Assembly: GCA_020152595.1 (NCBI GenBank)
Contig: JAIGNY010004489.1
Span: 212,501 to 276,500 of the forward strand
DNA: 64,000 nt
Origin: Chiridota heheva
Lineage: Eukaryota > Echinodermata > Holothuroidea > Apodida > Chiridotidae
Direction: 5' to 3'
The notes below the pieces were generated by a model, which did no database searches, was not told the origin of the DNA, and was given only the letters and a program-made list of their open reading frames with translations. Below, piece after piece: positions 59,401-64,000 of the stretch. Numbering within the stretch: position 1 is the first letter of the stretch; every line of letters starts with the position of its first letter. The position numbers and the translations under genes are program-made.

Positions 59401-59999
59401 AAATCTCTTCATTTAATGGAGGGAAAGTAGAAAAATCTTGACAATTTCTTACTGGGAGGGGGGTGGGGAGGGGTTAAACAGTTGATAATCTTTAAGATTA
59501 TTAACGCCTATCCACGACAGATTGTAATTTATAACTCGTAGGTCTTGAGGGACAGCGTCAAGGCCTGAGCTTTAGTCAGAATTTTTTGGACAATATTTTG
59601 TTTTACTATAATTGTGGGAATTTTAATTGTGGTGTTTGCTGGATCAGCAAGGTCGGTGAATTTCAATTGTGGTGTTTGCTGGATCAGCAAGGTAGGTTAT
59701 AGACTGAACCGATATCATAGTACAAAAGAACAAGAGGTTACAGGGATTGCAGCTTCGGAAAGTTCAAACTTCTTTCATTGAAAGCCACAAATATTTCATA
59801 ACGCATGCGCCAAGATATGCCGTGCCGGTGGAAGGGTATATTCTTCCAGACATAAAATTCGAAAAATATGGTACTAAAACACACACATTTTTCCTATAAA
59901 TATCCGACAAACCTCACAAATTAAAAAATCCCAGACGGGGGGGTACACTGTTACAGAGGGTTTGAGAAAATGGGTATAGCTTTGATCAAATATTATGGG
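59401..59999. other. Upstream region without a gene
   Basis: Nothing named except a direct duplication of about 50 bp containing GTGGTGTTTGCTGGATCAGC at about 59625-59695. Confidence 0.5.
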
Positions 60000-60000
60000 G

Positions 60001-60141
60001 CCCCTAAGGTGACATGAAAGTACAAATATTATTTCGTTTAAACGAAATGTTATTTCGTTTAAACGGAATATTATTTCGTTTAAATGAAATAATATTTTGT
60101 TCAAATGGAATAATATATTTCTCTTTTATGTTACCTTAGGG
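60001..60141. mobile_element. Foldback element built on four 21-bp palindromic units
   Basis: ATTTCGTTTAAACGAAAT, a perfect 18-bp palindrome, is at 60031, and three variants follow at 60052, 60073 and 60094, spaced exactly 21 bp. The outer arms CCCTAAGGTGACATGAAAG and the reverse complement of the right side (CCCTAAGGTAACATAAAAG) enclose them. The whole 141 bp folds on itself. Confidence 0.8.
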
Positions 60142-60206
60142 ACTCTGTAAGATATAACACGACTGGAAGAGAAATTTTGCTTGTATTAATAAAATACATC
60201 ACATAT

Positions 60207-60932
60207 GCAGTGGCGTAGGAACGGGGACAATAATTATATTGAGGGGGAGGGAGGGGGGGGCAAGTACCATTTTGGCCCCCAATATACTGAAGTTCTAAAG
60301 AATTGATTTTGAAGAGTCAGATTCCATGCTTGGCTTCTTTTCTTCCTACAATCTTCCATTCTCAGGAAATCTACTCTTCAAAATTTCCTTCATTTACGTG
60401 AAATTGGCTTCAATTTTCTCCCTTTTTGAGAAATCTTCAAAACGTTTCTATGAAATTGTGTAAAATTTCCTTCATTTTTGTTAAGTTTTCTTCAATCCCC
60501 CCATCCTTTTACAAATAGTCAGTGAACCGTGAGAGACTCATATAGTTTTGTAGGTTTGTTGGGACAAATGACATCCCCCAATGTCAAATATCTTCCTACC
60601 CTGCCGATATGCAGTTGAACTTCAAAGATCCCTTGAATGAAAGATGGTAGCTCTTTCTACAAAGATAAATCAAGTGCGAGCATTCTATGCTAATTCTGAT
60701 CAAAATTTTCAAATACCTAAAATCGCAGAGCTTTCAGGTGCTTCGCTCCCAGGACCCCCACCGGGGCTTCGCTGGACCCCACTAGGGGCCCTTAGGCGGC
60801 CCCTAGAACCCCATACTGCTAAGCTTGGCACTATACGCACTCACACTGACGCCAGGTAGCATACATACAATTTGTCATAAATTCGACCACCCCCCCCCTA
60901 CCCCAACTAGAGTACCCTAGCTACGCCCCTGG
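60207..60932. mobile_element. 726-bp MITE with CAGNGGCGTAG tips
   Basis: The left end GCAGTGGCGTAGG and the reverse complement of the right end (CCAGGGGCGTAGC) are short inverted repeats. ATAT stands at 60203-60206 and 60933-60936, a possible target duplication. The 71-residue ORF inside (60644-60859) is repeat sequence. Confidence 0.65.
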
Positions 60933-60936
60933 ATAT

Positions 60937-62590
60937 TGTTTTATCATATTTTGACATTTTCAACAAATATATATCATCAGCAAATTCTGATAAGCCTTGA
61001 TAAGTGCCCATACAAAAATAGTCGCCCCTAAATTATGCCAATTTCGCCCCCATTCCAACTAAAGGATCTTTTTTGGTTCCGATACTATCAGTATCAGAAA
61101 CCTATTCAGTCGTCTGCACAATGTATGTATGTAGGCCTATGTATGGGTGTGTGTGTATGTCTGTGATGCTTTGCTTGTAAACATGATATCTCCTGAACAT
61201 GACCCATAGATGGTCCCTATTGTTTTTAGTATCGCTTTTGTGTATATTAAGGGTGGGCGGGGCAAAATGTAAAAATCTTCAAATGCTCATATTTTGATAA
61301 CCATATGTTTGCATCTCCTTTGGTATATATAGGTGTTGCAGTTGGTGTAGATGCCCAAGTTATAAAAATGTTCAAAATCACTGATATGAATTGTGAGCCG
61401 GTCATAATATGGTTTTACTTAAACCAGCTTGAAAACACGATATCTTCTGAACCATACATCAGTGCATGTCGCATTTGGCACATTAATAAATCATGACTCA
61501 AAGATAGCCCCTATTGTTTTTTGGTGTCAATATCATACATATTAATGAGTGGGTGGGGCTTAGTGAAAAAAATCTTAAAGTTTTCAAATCTTCACAAGTG
61601 CGTGCCAGTTTTGCTTCTTATGTGGCATGCTTATGTATAGTGTGCACATGCTTATGTTCTTAAAATGTCATATTTAATTAATTTTGAAATTAGAAAATAT
61701 ATCTTTATTCCACCCACAACCTGTAAATTTCTATGAAATTAATTTCTTTACTACCGTTGTAAATTACCACTCTTTCATAAACCTATTAGTTGCTTTGTTT
61801 ATTGTCTGTAATAGCATTATTGTTCTCCTAGGACAGAGACTAGATGACTTAATACAGTAGGTGGCAGCAACTGCCCCCCTTTGAACTGCATTCCTTCTCA
61901 ATGCTGAACAATTGCAAAGTGTGTTTCATGGGTTGATCATCATTAGTGACTTTGTATAATTACCTAAAATGCTTAAAAGAAACAAATACTTTAATCTAGT
62001 GGTCATATCATGACGTTGTCAAGTTAGAGGTTCCTGATTCAATTCCCGGCGGGTCCTCATCCATCAATTCTTCACAGGTGGATTATGTCTGTGTAACCGT
62101 AACTGTTGAGGATTTGATGTAAAATACCCAACATATCCATCTACATTTTAAAACCTTAATGTAAAAACTTATCAGTTTAAAACACAGATATTTATAGTGT
62201 ATTAGCACCAACCAATCAAAGATTCATTCCCACAACTTGGGGAGGGAGGAAATTGACATCAAAGTCATTCACACACGCTCTAGAATAGGAATGGTCAAAT
62301 AAAGATCATATTTTGGTCAAATGGACATTTAATTTTTGAACGGTTAGTTCGGAGCAGACTTGACTGTGTTATAGTCAGATTTGACCATTTTTTTTTGATT
62401 GCATAAATAGGGCCAGACTTCCTTCTGTGACAGGGGAGGGGGAGGGGGCTATGAAACATTCTGGTGTAAAAATTCAAATGACCAGTGAGACTGGGTGAGA
62501 CCAGTGTTGCTTAGGGAGGGTGCTAGATGGATTCCCCTCTTTTTATTACAATTCCATCTTCAAATAAATTATGAATGAAGAAAACATTTA
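60937..62590. other. Upstream region: diverged repeats, no gene
   Basis: Two related paragraphs at about 61165-61270 and 61430-61570 share 'gatatctcctgaac' or 'gatatcttctgaacc', 'ccctattgttttt' and 'gggtggg(c/g)gggg' words, an old duplication. A degenerate tRNA-headed repeat at about 61920-62075 has a second copy at 63748-63875. Confidence 0.45.
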
Positions 62591-62593
62591 CTA

Positions 62594-63078
62594 TTGCTTG
62601 GAATTAAACCCCTCAAGAACTTGTGAACTAAACTCCCATGGCAACTTGGAACTAAACCCCCACGGCAACTTGGAATTAATCTCCTACACAGCATGGAATT
62701 AAGCCCCGCACAGCTTAGAATTAAGCGCCTGCACAGCTTGGAATTAAGCGCCTGCACAGCTTGGAATTAAGCGCCTGCACAGCTTGGAATTAAGCGCCTG
62801 CACAGCTTGGAATTAAGCGCCTGCACAGCTTGGAATTAAGCGCCTGTACAGCTTGGAATTAAGCGCCTGCACAGCTTAGAATTAAGCGCCTGCACAGCTT
62901 GGAATTAAGCGCCTGCACAGCAGCGCCTGCACAGCTTGGAATTAGCGCCTGCACAGCTTGAAGCGCCTGCACAGCTTGGAATTAAGCGCCTGCACAGCTT
63001 GGAATTAAGCGCCTGCACAGCTCGGAATTAAGCGCCTGCACAGCTTGGAATTAAGCGCCTGCACAGCTTGGAATTAAA
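62594..63078. repeat. 23-bp minisatellite, about 16 clean units plus degenerate edges
   Basis: The unit is AAGCGCCTGCACAGCTTGGA plus ATT. Clean units run from about 62715 to 63078; diverged units ('ggaattaaaccccc') extend left to 62594 and right to about 63560. Two units near 62915-62965 are truncated. Confidence 0.95.
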
Positions 63079-63635
63079 CCCCCACTATATTTCATGACTC
63101 CAACCATATCCCTCAAGTGCAATGAATATTCATTGCATTTTCAATACGGTCGAATCAAAGCCCCGCATCCAGCTTAGAATTAAGCGCCCACACTGAGCTT
63201 GGAATTAGGCCCTCAATGGTGTAGTGGGAATTAAGCCCTCCTTGGTGTAGTAGTGGTTAGTGCTTTATCCTCTCATCGGCATGTCCTGGGTTTGTATCTT
63301 GGTGGGCCTGCAACCAGTGAGTTCACAACTGGTTATGAAAGGCCGTGGCCGTCTTGATATAATGTTTAGCACTGGATGCTTTTGGGACGTTAAACCTTGC
63401 TATGCTATGCTAAGTTCCCGCACCGGGCTTGGAATTAAGCCCCCACGACAACTTGGAATTAATCCCCAACAACAACTTGAGAGTTAAGCTCCCAAACAGT
63501 TTGATATTAAGCCCCACACAGCTTGGAATTAGGCGCTTGCACAGCTTGGAATTAAGCCCCCGCTATATTTCATGACTCGACCCATATCCCCCTCAAGTGC
63601 AATGAATATTCATTGCATTTTCAGTACACTCGATA
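63079..63635. repeat. Direct duplication of ~75 bp around a SINE and array remnants
   Basis: The segment with 'ctatatttcatgactc' and the perfect palindrome TGCAATGAATATTCATTGCA occurs at 63080-63155 and 63557-63632 (palindromes at 63118-63137 and 63598-63617). Diverged 23-bp units and a SINE lie between. Confidence 0.92.
63238..63411 (+). mobile_element. tRNA-derived SINE, family A, copy 3
   Basis: Same body as 32855-33036 and 49068-49245, ending TGCTATGCTATGCTA. It interrupts the diverged part of the 23-bp array, whose units continue on both sides. Confidence 0.92.
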
Positions 63636-64000
63636 CCTTCAACTTGTCGAAATATATTTATTCAAACTTTTCCATGCAGTTACAAATTCCTGAAATTACA
63701 GATAAATGTCTCTATTATGCAATTCTTTCATTCATTCAGATGATTCATTCATGGGTTGATTATCATTAGCAGATAATCTCTGGCTATTTAATTATCTATA
63801 AGCTTGAGCAATTAAGAGACCTCTAGTGGTTATAACATCAGCTTGACAATTTAGTTTAATTCCTGGTGGGTCTCCAAAATTTATAACATCTCCGAACAAT
63901 AAATTGTTTCAGCAAAATATTTTAATTTCCCCTAAAATCTGGACTATTACATTTTAATTATTAGATAATTCAATCTTTTTCTTCAAAGACATACCCCATA

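Noticed and set aside
60644..60859. 71-residue Pro-rich ORF
   Set aside because: It lies inside the 726-bp MITE and shows no splice or domain support.

Overview
This window is intron-rich, AT-rich animal nuclear DNA, with no operons, ribosome binding sites or bacterial gene order. Its one clear host gene is the 5' half of a PARP1 (poly(ADP-ribose) polymerase 1) orthologue on the minus strand. Twelve coding exons with GT/AG borders run from the start codon at 57135 down to 4838 and encode about 524 residues. In order they give zinc finger 1, zinc finger 2, a basic nuclear-localisation-type linker, the zinc finger 3/PADR1 region, the BRCT domain and the linker entering the WGR domain. The WGR, helical and catalytic (ART) exons must lie beyond base 1. 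PARP1 detects DNA breaks through these fingers and builds poly(ADP-ribose) chains from NAD+. The organism is most likely a marine invertebrate deuterostome, perhaps an echinoderm; I infer this from repeat style, frequent AGGCCTA-type words, tRNA-headed SINEs and CR1/L2-like LINE relics, and it is not proven.

Introns and upstream DNA make up over 95% of the window and hold layers of mobile and tandem DNA. Bases 1-17747 (introns 12 to 9) hold the last exons, a 24-bp minisatellite at 6.9 kb and a 3.4-kb satellite of 63-bp monomers at 9.2-12.6 kb. Intron 8 (17903-23162) holds a 3.85-kb relic DNA transposon with inverted repeats of about 300 bp around a decayed, uncharacterised gene, itself split by a MITE. 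Intron 5 (24981-32305) holds a retroelement tail, a TTAA-flanked MITE, a 52-bp minisatellite with an AP-1 site in most units and a 23-bp minisatellite. Intron 2 (37984-55089) holds a candidate 8.3-kb composite DNA transposon (38050-46380) with a THAP-domain pseudogene at its left end and a convergent P2RX7-C-like pseudogene at its right end. Later insertions lie inside it: a 1,030-bp element with a perfect 5-bp target duplication, SINEs and two GC-rich minisatellites.

Upstream of PARP1 (57136-64000) are a CRE motif in the presumed promoter, a short unassigned ORF, a CR1/L2-like reverse transcriptase relic, a foldback element, a 726-bp MITE and a 23-bp minisatellite interrupted by a SINE.

Apart from PARP1 I see no intact protein-coding gene. 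The most novel signals are the two relic DNA transposons with unusual coding content (19050-22904 and 38050-46380).
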